This document shows, piece after piece, positions 8,259 to 15,999 of a stretch of 64,000 bases of DNA. The notes beneath the pieces were generated by a model. That model was given only the letters and a program-made list of their open reading frames with translations, was not told the DNA's origin and did not search any database. This stretch comes from Segatella copri (GTDB taxonomy: Bacteria; Bacteroidota; Bacteroidia; Bacteroidales; Bacteroidaceae), in NCBI RefSeq assembly GCF_015074785.1, contig NZ_CP042464.1, positions 1 to 64,000 on the forward strand, given 5' to 3'. The translations under genes and the position numbers were made by a program. Within the stretch, counting starts at the first letter, position 1; each line of letters starts with the position of its first letter.

Positions 8259-11200
8259 GTGGGGGGGGCAAAGTTCTGTAGATTTGCCCTGTTCCCATTG
8301 ATGTTGCTCATGTTGTTGCTTCTGCCTGGACGTATGGTGGCGCAGACAGATTACGTAACGACAGTAACGCTTAAAAAGTTAGCAGGTACCCCTGTGGGCT
8401 ACAAGGGTGAGACTTACGCTAATCTCTTTGATGGCAAAAAGGAAGACGGCAATTCCTCTAAGTGGTGCTGCGAGTTTAGAGGCAGCGCCTATGTCATCTT
8501 CGAAGCCAGCAAGGCAGGAATTCCTGTGGGCTACACCATCACTACGGGTAATGACAATGCAAATTTTGGATGTGGAGGTCGCAATCCGTTTTCATGGAAA
8601 CTCTATGGCAACAACGAAGGCAAAAATGGCGCTTGGACGCTTATCGATGAGGTAAACAAAGACAAGGTGCTCCAGGATAAGAACAATACTTCGTACAACT
8701 TTCCCTGCGAAGGTTCTACCTCTTATAAATATTTTAAATGGGAAATCTCGGCTATTCATAGTGGAAGCATATTGCAGGTAGGCGAGTTTGAACTCAAACT
8801 CAATACCTGTACGCACCTGAAAGCCGATGGCTCGTCTGCTCTTGGCGCAGCAATCAAAACCGTAGAACCTACTTGCACAGAGCCTGGCTATACCACAAAA
8901 GAATGCTCTCTCTGTCATTTAATTGTGAAGGAATATTTGAATCTTCTTAAGCCACACACTCTCACTCATCATGCACTGAAAGCTGCTACATGTACAGAAA
9001 CTGGTTTAAAAGAATACTGGCAATGCAACGTATGCAACAAACTCTTCAGCAATGAAGCCGCAACTACCGAGATTACTGATGCTGCCAACCTCGTGATTCC
9101 AGCAAATGGTCATACATTAGACAGTGAAGGCAATTGTACTGTCTGTGGCGCAAATCGCTATGCTTTGTTCAATAATTTGGATGGTATAACCGATGTTACC
9201 ATTACTGACAATGGCGATTATCCTTGGCAGATATTGGACTCGAAAGCCGAAGGTATGCAGGATCTTGGCTTCACTATTCCTAATGGTAGCAATGTACTGA
9301 TGTCAAGTAATTATCATTTGGATCGCAGTTCTTCTGAGACAGTAATCAGGTTCAATGTATCTAAACCTATATTACTGACATCTCAGGTTCTCGTTTCGTC
9401 AGAAGAAAACAGAGCTCAATTTTATATTTATGTAGATAACATAGAAGATTTGTGTATTAGCGGAAAAAAGCAAACAGAATACAAAGTTTTATTATCTGCA
9501 GGCGAACATTCTTTGAGGTTACTTTATGAAAAAGGCTGGCGTTCAGATGCAAATGCTGATCGTGCATTCTTATATAATCTGAAAACATCATTCACAATTG
9601 ATGACTATGTCGCAGATTATGAATCGTCTAACAACACATTAACTTTCAAGAAAATCACTTCGAACAATATAGAAAGCCTTGATTTAAACCATGCAGTTAT
9701 AGTGAATAAACCGACGGTGGGCGAAATGAGCTATCTTTTAGGAATAAATTCCCTAGATATCAAGAGTGTCGTTTTCGATAAGAGTTTCAAAACGTACGCT
9801 CCAACATCATTGAAGAGTTTCTTTGCGTGGTTAACAAACTTGGAAACAATTAAAGACTTGAAGTACTTGAACACAGAGCAGGTGACAGATATGAGTAACA
9901 TGTTCTATGGCTGCTCAGCTCTCACCTCGCTAGATGTTACCCATTTCAATACAGCGAAGGTGACGAATATGAACTACATGTTCTATCGCTGTTCAAAACT
10001 CACCTCTCTCGACGTCACTAAGTTCAATACTGCGAATGTGACAAATATGAGTTACATGTTCTGTCGCTGCCCAGTTCTCTCTTCGCTCGACGTCACTAAG
10101 TTCAATACTGCGAATGTGACAAATATGAGTTACATGTTCGAGAGCTGCTCAGCTCTCTCTTCGCTCGACCTCTCGAATTTCAATACAGCGATTGTGACAG
10201 ATATGAGTTACATGTTCTATGGCTGCTCAGCTCTCTCTTCGCTCGACCTCTCTAATTTCTATACAAAGGAGGTGGGGAATATGGTCTGTATGTTCTCTGG
10301 CTGCTCAGCTCTTAAAACCATCTACGCCAGCGATAAGTTTGTTACGAGCAAGGTACAATCGGGTGAAGGTATGTTCGCATTTTGCAGGAATCTCAAAGGC
10401 ACAATATTAGAGTATAATAACAGCAAGACAGACCACACCTACGCCAACTGCGGCACGAATGGTTATTTTACTCCTATATTTGAGTATGCCGAGTTTAACG
10501 AAGGTACAGGAACGCTTACATTCAGACGCGGCCTTTCCAAGCCCGAAAGAGCTTATGCGCTTAATCTGGAAGCATCCGAACCGGGGTGGCTTACGCATAA
10601 AGATGAAATCAAGAAAGTGGTCTTCGATGCTTCGTTTGCTAACGCAAGACCAACGAGCTGTTGTAGCTGGTTCTGGTATTGCACTAATCTGGCCACAATA
10701 GAGGGCATCGAGAATCTTAACACCGAGAATGTGACGAATATGGGTGTCATGTTCTGTCGCTGTCAAAATCTCTCTTCGCTCGACCTCACTAATTTCAATA
10801 CAGGGAATGTGACAAATATGTACGGCATGTTCTCTAACTGTCAAAATCTCTCTTCGCTCGACCTCACTAGCTTCAACACTGCGAATGTGACGAATATGGA
10901 TTATATGTTCGATGGCTGCTCTACTCTCACAACCATCTACGCCAGCGAAAAGTTTGTAACGGACCAGGTCAATGGTGGTGATATGTTCAATGAATGCAGA
11001 AGCCTCAAAGACTATAGCTTTAGCAAGAGAGACTCCAAATATGCCAACTATAAAACCGGCTATTTCAGCAAGCTGGTAGGCAAGAATGGCGATGATAAGA
11101 TAGGAGCAGCGGGAGAAACTCTTGCTACGGATAATCTCGTTCTTGACGATGGCAAGGACTTCGTGGCTTACGAGCCGTTCGCAGCCAAGGCTGCATCTTA

Positions 11201-11834
11201 CAACCGCACAATGAATGCTGGCACCGCATGGGGAACGCTCTGCTTGCCTTTCGCCATTGTCCAGAGCCAGGAAACAGAATGTAAGTTCTATTGTCTTACA
11301 GGTATTGACAATGATAATGATTGCATCACTCTTGAGAGTTATGAAGAAGGAGCAAAGATTCCTGCCGGTACTCCGGTGCTCTTCAAGATGAATGAGGGTA
11401 AGACATCACTTAGTCTTTCTGCAAGCAATGCAGAAATTGCAACTGCCCCAACAGTAGCTGGAACAAACACAGATGTCAACCTCGTAGGTTCATTCACCAA
11501 GATTGGCGGCAAAGACAATCAGGGTCTTGCAGACACCGACTACATCATCGGCAAGGATAAGTTCTGGCGTGTCTCTGACTTGAATGATGGCAAGGGCGTG
11601 GGTATCAAACCGATGCGTGCATACATCCATCCAGCCACAGCTTCTCAGGCAAGAGCAGCCATGCTGAGCATCGGAAAGGGTGATGGCACTACTGCCATTG
11701 ACAACCTCAACGCTATCAGCAACGATGCCAATGCAGAATACTATGACGCGAATGGTCGTCGTACCAATGGTCTGCAGAAGGGTCTGAACATCGTGAAGCG
11801 TGGCAGCAAGACTTATAAAATCATGGTTAAGTAA
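8259..11834 (+). CDS. BspA-like leucine-rich-repeat surface protein with G8 tract at its start
   Basis: A large (about 1190-aa) secreted protein. In order it has: a signal peptide (LPGRMVAQ); a discoidin-like segment (about 30-185); a Cys-rich region with CxxC pairs (about 186-300, ECSLCH, QCNVCN, CTVCG); a beta-rich segment (305-445); and two arrays of BspA-type (DUF285) repeats with the motif NTxxVTNMxxMFxxC (about 540-690 and 820-895). It ends with a module closing EYYDANGRR...GLNIVKRG, which resembles the C-terminal sorting regions of Prevotella type IX secretion substrates. BspA-like proteins mediate adhesion to host proteins or other bacteria. The GTG at 8259 begins at a G8 run. An upstream ATG (8207) with MKHFSNQSNGSHVGR is in frame only if the run is seven Gs, so expression may be phase-variable or the tract may be a sequencing error. 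Confidence 0.85.
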   Translation: MGGAKFCRFALFPLMLLMLLLLPGRMVAQTDYVTTVTLKKLAGTPVGYKGETYANLFDGKKEDGNSSKWCCEFRGSAYVIFEASKAGIPVGYTITTGNDNANFGCGGRNPFSWKLYGNNEGKNGAWTLIDEVNKDKVLQDKNNTSYNFPCEGSTSYKYFKWEISAIHSGSILQVGEFELKLNTCTHLKADGSSALGAAIKTVEPTCTEPGYTTKECSLCHLIVKEYLNLLKPHTLTHHALKAATCTETGLKEYWQCNVCNKLFSNEAATTEITDAANLVIPANGHTLDSEGNCTVCGANRYALFNNLDGITDVTITDNGDYPWQILDSKAEGMQDLGFTIPNGSNVLMSSNYHLDRSSSETVIRFNVSKPILLTSQVLVSSEENRAQFYIYVDNIEDLCISGKKQTEYKVLLSAGEHSLRLLYEKGWRSDANADRAFLYNLKTSFTIDDYVADYESSNNTLTFKKITSNNIESLDLNHAVIVNKPTVGEMSYLLGINSLDIKSVVFDKSFKTYAPTSLKSFFAWLTNLETIKDLKYLNTEQVTDMSNMFYGCSALTSLDVTHFNTAKVTNMNYMFYRCSKLTSLDVTKFNTANVTNMSYMFCRCPVLSSLDVTKFNTANVTNMSYMFESCSALSSLDLSNFNTAIVTDMSYMFYGCSALSSLDLSNFYTKEVGNMVCMFSGCSALKTIYASDKFVTSKVQSGEGMFAFCRNLKGTILEYNNSKTDHTYANCGTNGYFTPIFEYAEFNEGTGTLTFRRGLSKPERAYALNLEASEPGWLTHKDEIKKVVFDASFANARPTSCCSWFWYCTNLATIEGIENLNTENVTNMGVMFCRCQNLSSLDLTNFNTGNVTNMYGMFSNCQNLSSLDLTSFNTANVTNMDYMFDGCSTLTTIYASEKFVTDQVNGGDMFNECRSLKDYSFSKRDSKYANYKTGYFSKLVGKNGDDKIGAAGETLATDNLVLDDGKDFVAYEPFAAKAASYNRTMNAGTAWGTLCLPFAIVQSQETECKFYCLTGIDNDNDCITLESYEEGAKIPAGTPVLFKMNEGKTSLSLSASNAEIATAPTVAGTNTDVNLVGSFTKIGGKDNQGLADTDYIIGKDKFWRVSDLNDGKGVGIKPMRAYIHPATASQARAAMLSIGKGDGTTAIDNLNAISNDANAEYYDANGRRTNGLQKGLNIVKRGSKTYKIMVK
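8261..8268 (+). repeat. Homopolymeric G8 tract at the 5' end of the BspA-like gene
   Basis: Eight consecutive Gs follow the codons ATG AAC AGT. With eight, the ATG at 8207 leads to a stop nine bases after the following GGC. With seven, it reads straight into the signal peptide of the BspA-like protein. This is the arrangement of a slipped-strand switch. Confidence 0.6.
9870..10315 (+). repeat. Tandem 78-bp repeats encoding BspA-type LRRs
   Basis: About five to six 26-codon units follow one another with the core NTxxVTNMSYMFxxCSxLSSLD. Units around 10023 and 10101 are almost identical at the DNA level, at exactly 78-bp spacing. A shorter array of about three units lies at 10710-10930. Such arrays readily expand or contract by recombination. 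Confidence 0.85.
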
Positions 11835-11856
11835 AGAATTTTAAAATCAAAAGGAT

Positions 11857-12000
11857 ATGAAAAAGAAAGAATATACAAAGCCAGAGATGCAGGTGGTAAA
11901 CATCACCTCTTGCACCCTCCTTGCAGCATCTACTATGCAGCAAGGAAAAGGTGACAGTGGTAGACCAGAAATGGAAGACGACTGGTATTATGGTGATTAA
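11857..12000 (+). CDS. 47-aa peptide of the KKxYxKP type
   Basis: A short ORF 22 bp after the BspA-like gene, with an A-rich start region, encoding 47 aa. It begins MKKKEYTKPEMQVV, has a hydrophobic/small patch (CTLLAAS) and ends in an acidic aromatic tail (MEDDWYYGD). It lies in the same direction and ends 34 bp before a terminator, so it is probably the last gene of the BspA transcript. The peptide at 14434 has the same layout after the second BspA-like remnant. Similar short ORFs are, as far as I recall, common and unannotated in Prevotellaceae. No function is assigned. The leader-plus-variable-tail form would allow a processed peptide, but no modifying enzyme is adjacent. Confidence 0.6.
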   Translation: MKKKEYTKPEMQVVNITSCTLLAASTMQQGKGDSGRPEMEDDWYYGD

Positions 12001-12033
12001 CAGTCATTATAACGCCTAACGGCATAATACAGG

Positions 12034-12066
12034 AAGCCCCCGGTGCTATACGCATCGGGGGCTTTT
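12034..12066 (+). terminator. Rho-independent terminator after the BspA cassette
   Basis: A strong stem (AAGCCCCCGGTGC ... GCATCGGGGGCTTTT) with a T-run. Nearly the same hairpin occurs inverted at 16709-16742. It also ends close to the convergent PIN-domain gene. Confidence 0.85.
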
Positions 12067-12097
12067 ACCATTTTCTTCCTTCCTGAGCCTTCTTATT

Positions 12098-12511
12098 TTA
12101 AACTAATATCGATTCTAAAAAATCAGCAGGAGTCTGCACATTTTCTGCAAAATCCCTAAAGTCCTTTACATTTCTTGTTACTATCACATCTACTTGATGG
12201 AGCAAAGCAGATTCATATTGCACGCTATCCTCAAAATCTTTACGTTCAAATGATAGACACTTCTTTATAATCTCCTTATCCACATCCGTTATTTCACAAA
12301 GAGACGCAAGACCTAACATAGATTGATACAACTCTTCCCGAGAATAAGATTTGCGCAAGATAAAAAATGCATTGACAAATGTTATAGCAGAAACATAAAG
12401 TTGAATTTTTCTCTTATGGGCTAGGTCAAAAATAACGGCAGCGGGATAATAAAAATCACCTCGCTGATCATAGAAATCTATGACTATATTGGTATCTAAG
12501 AATACTTTCAT
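12098..12511 (-). CDS. PIN-domain toxin (VapC-like, PIN_3 group)
   Basis: A 137-aa PIN-domain protein, expected to be a Mg2+-dependent ribonuclease toxin. Visible acidic motifs are LDTNIVIDF (Asp6) at the N-terminus and FEDSVQYESAL...VTRNVKDF near residues 88-115. The middle motif reads SAITFVNAFFILRK, as in the PIN_3 group, where Asn takes the place of a usual Glu. Its ATG overlaps the stop of the upstream gene by 4 bp (ATGA), giving translational coupling typical of toxin-antitoxin pairs. It is in the accessory region, between the two BspA-type cassettes. The RNA target cannot be inferred. Confidence 0.85.
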   Translation of the reverse strand: MKVFLDTNIVIDFYDQRGDFYYPAAVIFDLAHKRKIQLYVSAITFVNAFFILRKSYSREELYQSMLGLASLCEITDVDKEIIKKCLSFERKDFEDSVQYESALLHQVDVIVTRNVKDFRDFAENVQTPADFLESILV

Positions 12512-12777
12512 TTGTATTTTTCTTCTAAAGATTCATATAATGAGTCATCTATCGCATCTGAAACTTGCTTACGATTCTTAAGCGTCATCTTAAGTATTTC
12601 GGGCGAAAGCTGATAGTTAGCCCACGCATTCTCTTGCTTCTTTACAGTTGTAACAGACTTAGCATTAGCTGACTCCAACAGACGTTCGGCCAACCAACGC
12701 TCATTACTTGCTGTCAAAGGAAGGGACTGCAAGAAACTCCACAATTTATAAATAGCTAATGTTGTCATATCATACAT
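12508..12777 (-). CDS. Antitoxin partner of the PIN-domain toxin
   Basis: An 89-aa protein, first gene of the two-gene operon. Its position and 4-bp overlap with the PIN toxin mark it as antitoxin. The sequence is mainly helical, with a C-terminal half rich in charged residues (LKMTLKNRKQVSDAIDDSLYESLEEKYK) that could wrap the toxin. I do not recognise a defined DNA-binding fold. Two starts are possible (ATG at 12777 or at 12768, the latter reading MTTLAIYKLW). A -7 box TAGTTTTG lies on the minus strand at 12797-12804. It presumably neutralises the toxin and represses its own promoter, as is usual for such pairs. Confidence 0.7.
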   Translation of the reverse strand: MYDMTTLAIYKLWSFLQSLPLTASNERWLAERLLESANAKSVTTVKKQENAWANYQLSPEILKMTLKNRKQVSDAIDDSLYESLEEKYK

Positions 12778-12894
12778 ATTTATATTATTCCAAATGCAAA
12801 ACTACAACTTTTATTTAAAACAGCCAAGAATTTTGCTGATTATTTTAATTGAATGCGAAATTTAATTGGCTAATTTCAATTAGAAAGGGGGTAT

Positions 12895-13306
12895 CTTTGG
12901 AGAGCTCCGATAGGCAGAATGCAGAGTATACAGACAGTAAAGAAAACTTACAGCCAATTTCTCAGGAGCGTCAGGCAGCCATCAAGGAGAAGCTTGACAA
13001 GTGGTGCGAAGAAAAGACACCACAGTAAACATGTTCACCCTGTTACGCTCGCTGAACATCTCCAAGAACGAGTTGTCGCGATACCTCTCATCCTGTCTCA
13101 ATACCACCTTCCGCCTCTGGCTTGCCGAGGTGCGTTTTGAGGCTGCCAAGAAGATGATGTTGGATAGCCCCGACTTCGGTAATGACATCATTTCTGCCGA
13201 GTGTGGCTTCTCTTCCCGTACCCATCTCTACCGTATGTTCAAAGAGAAAGAAGGCTGCTCTCCTACGGCTTGGAGAGAAAAAAAACTGTTAAAAAGTATG
13301 TATTAG
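12895..13306 (+). pseudogene. Decayed membrane AraC-family regulator (C-terminal remnant, frameshifted)
   Basis: Two adjoining reading frames match the linker and helix-turn-helix of the regulator at 6639. The first (12899-13015) reads ...SQERQAAIKEKLDKWCEEK and is diverged. The second (from about 13008) reads TVNMFTLLRSLNISKNELSRYLSS and is nearly identical to the first copy from 13070 on. A frameshift separates them near 13010, and the N-terminal membrane part is missing. An extra run of A near 13278 also changes the C-terminal residues. The mosaic of a diverged 5' part and a near-identical 3' part suggests a second paralogue partly overwritten by gene conversion or duplication. Confidence 0.75.
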
Positions 13307-13663
13307 GTGTCGCATTCCTCACGAATGAGACACCTTTTTTGTAGGAATGCGACACCTATGTGGGGGAATGCGACACCTAGTTTCAAAGAAAAACACTATC
13401 TTTGCACCATGAAAAGTATAATAGATTCATTTGCCAAAGAAGAACAGGCTATCCTGATAGTAGCTTTGTTTCTCCTCATTTATGTTGGCATCATGATTAA
13501 TGTCATGGTGAGGGAATATAGGACCTATCTTGATGATTACCCGATGTATCATTTCAGTTTGGGTGATTTCATCAGGAGAGGGCGTTTTTATATCTGCCTC
13601 ATTCTCGGCGTAGTGTTTATCACGTTCGTGGGTCTGGTAGTCAGTCTGATGGCAATCAGTATT
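13070..13663 (+). repeat. Segmental duplication of 7570-8160
   Basis: About 590 bp nearly identical to 7570-8160. It covers the 3' end of the AraC-type regulator gene, the AGGTGTCGCATTCC repeats and the small membrane protein. Identity stops at CAGTAT(T), where the sequence switches to one matching 11086 onward in the BspA-like gene. Confidence 0.9.
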
Positions 13664-13681
13664 ATGGCGATGAGAAGATAG
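13409..13681 (+). CDS. Second copy of the small two-helix membrane protein, altered C-terminus
   Basis: A 90-aa ORF almost identical to the protein at 7907 (KSIIDSFAKEEQAILIV instead of KSIIELLAKEEQAILIV). The last residues differ (AISIMAMRR) because the gene runs across the deletion junction into sequence derived from a BspA-like gene. Both membrane helices are intact. The upstream -7 box and the 15-bp repeats are retained, so it may still be expressed. It no longer precedes a complete surface-protein gene. Confidence 0.5.
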   Translation: MKSIIDSFAKEEQAILIVALFLLIYVGIMINVMVREYRTYLDDYPMYHFSLGDFIRRGRFYICLILGVVFITFVGLVVSLMAISIMAMRR

Positions 13682-14409
13682 GAGCAACGGGAGAAACTCT
13701 TGCTACGGATAATCTCGTACTTGACGACGATAAGGATTTCGTGGCTTACGAGCCATTCGCAGCCAAGGCTGCATCTTACAACCGCACAATGAAGGAAGGC
13801 ACAACCTGGGCAACGCTCTGCTTGCCATTCGAGGTATCTCTCGCCGACAAGAACTTCCGTGCCTTCAAGCTTCTCTCGGCTGATGAGGGTACTGAGACCG
13901 TAGAACTCGAAGAGATTGAGGGAAGCATCGCAGCTGGTACTCCTGTTATCATCAAGATGAAGGATGGAGCAACAAAGCTCGACTTCACAGAAGCCGACAA
14001 GGAGATTGCAAATGAAGTAAAGACTGCAGAAACAGCTAATGGCAACTATCAGCTCCAGGGTCTCTATACACAGAAGATGTTCAGCAAGGATACTGATAAC
14101 AACTGCTACATCGTGAAGGGCGACAAGCTGATGAACCCAGCCAAGCTGTTGGGTGAAACAAAAACGGAGTCTGTGGGCAGCAAGCCTTTCCGTGCTTACA
14201 TGGTAGATAACTCATCTGCTCCTGCAGCTGGTGCCAGAATGTTCAGCATCAGCGTAGGCGGCAGCACCACAGCCATTGAGCAGTTGGAGACTACAGCAGA
14301 TAGCAAGGCTGAATACTACGACCTCCAGGGCCGTCGCCTACAGAATTTGCAGAAGGGTGTGAACATCGTAAAGCGTGGTGGCAAGACCATGAAGGTTATC
14401 ATCAAGTAA
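13664..14409 (+). pseudogene. C-terminal remnant of a second BspA-like surface protein
   Basis: From 13664 the sequence matches the end module of the BspA-like protein at 8259 (AYEPFAAKAASYNRTM, then AEYYDLQGRR...GVNIVKRGGK). It diverges substantially in between, so it came from a distinct paralogue. Signal peptide, Cys-rich region and leucine-rich repeats are all absent: an internal deletion has joined it to the small membrane protein gene. The only available start is a GTG at 13741 inside the domain, giving 222 aa without an export signal, so a functional product is unlikely. Confidence 0.8.
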
Positions 14410-14433
14410 TAAAAAATAGTAATAAAAACAGAT

Positions 14434-14601
14434 ATGAAAAAGAAAAGATATATCAAGCCAGTGGTTAGCGTCATGGAAATGGAAACCACAGCCATCCTCG
14501 CCGGTTCTGTTATCCAGAAGGCGGGAGAAGCGGATTACAGCGAAGAAAATGTGAAGGATTTCTGGGATAATGAAACTAATAAGGGAATTTGGGCCGACTA
14601 G
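14434..14601 (+). CDS. 55-aa peptide of the KKxYxKP type
   Basis: A short ORF 24 bp after the BspA-like remnant. It encodes 55 aa beginning MKKKRYIKPVVSV, with a central ILAGS and an acidic, Trp-containing tail (KDFWDNETNKGIWAD). The start, the KP at positions 8-9, the (I/L)LA(G/A)S core and the acidic aromatic tail are shared with the peptide at 11857, while the rest differs. Its retention next to a decayed surface-protein gene, in the same position, argues that it is a genuine gene of the cassette. Function unknown. Confidence 0.6.
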   Translation: MKKKRYIKPVVSVMEMETTAILAGSVIQKAGEADYSEENVKDFWDNETNKGIWAD

Positions 14602-14660
14602 CCCCTGATTCTCTATCGTATTCCCCGACAGGCAGCACATCTGATGCCTGGGGCTTTTCC
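14600..14660 (+). terminator. Probable terminator after the second peptide gene
   Basis: AGCCCC at 14600 can pair with GGGGCT near 14650, followed by TTTT, with an inner AGGCA/TGCCT stem. The sequence TCTCTATCGTA...CAGGCAGCAC here recurs at 16658-16685, showing shared terminator material. Confidence 0.5.
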
Positions 14661-14813
14661 ATAACCGTATAGAATAAAAATCTGCGTGACCGATTCCTTA
14701 TCACGATGACTATAACAATTTAAAAATAAAAAAAAACAAAAAAGTTGCCTAAAAACTTGGAAGTTAAAGATATAAATCTTATCTTTGCAAAAATATCCAA
14801 AAAAAGAAAAGTT

Positions 14814-14975
14814 ATGGCAACAGCAATAAGAATCATTCCAACTCTTCAAGGTGAAGAAGCTGAAAAATTTTTAGAAAATGCAGAATGGACAGAAGCCCAT
14901 CCTGGAAGTATTAAAGTTGACAAGAAAAAAGTTGAACTCACAAGAAAATTCTTGCGCGAAATGAACTTGCTATGA
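14814..14975 (+). CDS. Small antitoxin-like protein paired with GNAT toxin
   Basis: A 53-aa protein (starts MATAIRIIPTLQGEEAEKF, ends LTRKFLREMNLL) whose stop overlaps the next gene's start by 4 bp. Pairing with a GNAT acetyltransferase suggests an antitoxin. It lacks the ribbon-helix-helix (DUF1778) domain of the best-known TacA partners and instead has an Ile-rich start and a charged C-terminal helix. The frame is open from 14745, but the -7 box TATCTTTG (14780-14787) lies within that extension, so the ATG at 14814 is chosen. Confidence 0.65.
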   Translation: MATAIRIIPTLQGEEAEKFLENAEWTEAHPGSIKVDKKKVELTRKFLREMNLL

Positions 14976-15601
14976 CATATGAAGAATTATTAGAGATGTG
15001 CGTTCTTACTGTCGTAACACCTCAAAAGCTTGCTTCATGTGAGCCTTTTTGTTGTGACAATCAAGACTTAGACGAATTCTTTGCCAATGATTCCGTTATT
15101 TATTCCAAGCGTTTACTTGGAAAAACATATTTATTGTGTCTTCGTGACAATCCTAATATTGTTGTGGCTGCATTTACCCTATCCAATGATAGCATTAGGA
15201 TCACCAATAAACTAAATGATGAATCAAAAAAATCATTTCTTGACTTTACAGATCTTCAAGGGAAAAGACTTCGCAGGTTCCCAGCTGTTCTGATAGGCAG
15301 ACTTGCTACCAACAAAAAGTTTGCAGGCAAAGGAATCGGAACTGCTGTTATGGACTTGATAAAAAACTGGTTCAGATATAATAACAAAACCGGATGCCGT
15401 TTCATTATTGTTGATGCCTATAATAGTGATTCTACCATTCACTATTATCAAAAGAACGGTTTTAAATATCTTGTTGAAGATGAACGTTTCGAAGCTAAAT
15501 ACATGGAAATAGGTGTTGGCAGATTGCCACTAAATACACGTCTTATGTATTTCGATCTCCTAGGTATGGAAGACATTGATGATACCGTCTATATATCATA
15601 A
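14972..15601 (+). CDS. GNAT-family N-acetyltransferase, probable toxin
   Basis: A 209-aa GNAT protein with an acetyl-CoA-binding segment IGRLATNKKFAGKGIGTAVMD (about 107-127) and the terminal element YYQKNGFKYL. The N-terminal signature FCCDNQDLDEFF is common in GNAT toxins of the TacT/AtaT type, which acetylate aminoacyl-tRNA and stop translation. The 4-bp overlap with the 53-aa gene upstream supports a type II toxin-antitoxin pair. It is somewhat longer than typical TacT (about 160-175 aa) because of a C-terminal extension (LLGMEDIDDTVYIS). A non-toxic acetyltransferase remains possible. Confidence 0.8.
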   Translation: MTYEELLEMCVLTVVTPQKLASCEPFCCDNQDLDEFFANDSVIYSKRLLGKTYLLCLRDNPNIVVAAFTLSNDSIRITNKLNDESKKSFLDFTDLQGKRLRRFPAVLIGRLATNKKFAGKGIGTAVMDLIKNWFRYNNKTGCRFIIVDAYNSDSTIHYYQKNGFKYLVEDERFEAKYMEIGVGRLPLNTRLMYFDLLGMEDIDDTVYIS

Positions 15602-15647
15602 AGTTCTCAGACTTCAATAGGAAATTTCGCCGAATCGCCTGTTTTCT

Positions 15648-15800
15648 TTTCTTCCCATATTGCGTATAGTGTATTACAAATTCTATATGGGTGAAGATGG
15701 GTGAAGAGATAAAGAAAATTCTTCACCTCCCGAAACCCCGATAAACAGAGGGGTTACGGGCGAGAAGGTGAAGAGTGAAGAGATAAATCGGGATTGCTTA
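15648..15800. repeat. About 150-bp direct repeat, copy A
   Basis: Runs from TTCTTCCCATATTGCGTA to GATAAATCGGGATTGCTTA and contains several GGTGAAGAG motifs and a CCCCGATAAACAGAGGGG hairpin. A closely similar copy in the same orientation lies at 16752-16909. The copies bracket the small-peptide/DUF6169-like module. The element is related in motif content to the repeat at 6167. It fills most of the gene-free stretch 15602-15999. Confidence 0.85.
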
Positions 15801-15863
15801 CAACTGATAGAACTTGGTGAAAGCCTTCACGCAATATTCGTGGTCAATAACACTACCGTTTTC
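15798..15863 (-). pseudogene. 66-bp fragment of the 3' end of the M18 aminopeptidase gene
   Basis: Sixty-six bases match the last 22 codons of the aminopeptidase gene (28348-28413) with about three mismatches, beginning at its TAA stop. Identity then ends abruptly. It abuts repeat copy A. It is too short to encode anything and is a scar of recombination. Confidence 0.8.
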
Positions 15864-15932
15864 TATGTGTCACTGTGATAGGTGGGTTCAAGAACTACCA
15901 CCATATTTTTTCGAAACTTTTCTCCTGTTTTC

Positions 15933-15963
15933 TTTGCATTTTCAAAATAAAAGCTTATCTTTG
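15933..15963 (+). promoter_or_regulatory. Promoter of the small-peptide/DUF6169-like module
   Basis: TTTG (15933-15936), a 19-bp spacer and TATCTTTG (15956-15963) match the Bacteroidota consensus exactly. Transcription would start about 30 bp before the ATG at 16000. Confidence 0.8.
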
Positions 15964-15999
15964 CAGACAAATAGAAGTAGAACTTTTAAATGGATAAAT

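Noticed and set aside
13741..14409. Independent 222-aa gene
   Set aside because: It starts at a GTG inside a domain shared with the BspA-like protein and lacks a signal peptide; better explained as a C-terminal remnant.
15814..15999. Upstream extension of the 47-aa gene, giving a 109-aa protein
   Set aside because: The extension translates the antisense of the aminopeptidase scar and runs through the promoter TTTG-N19-TATCTTTG.
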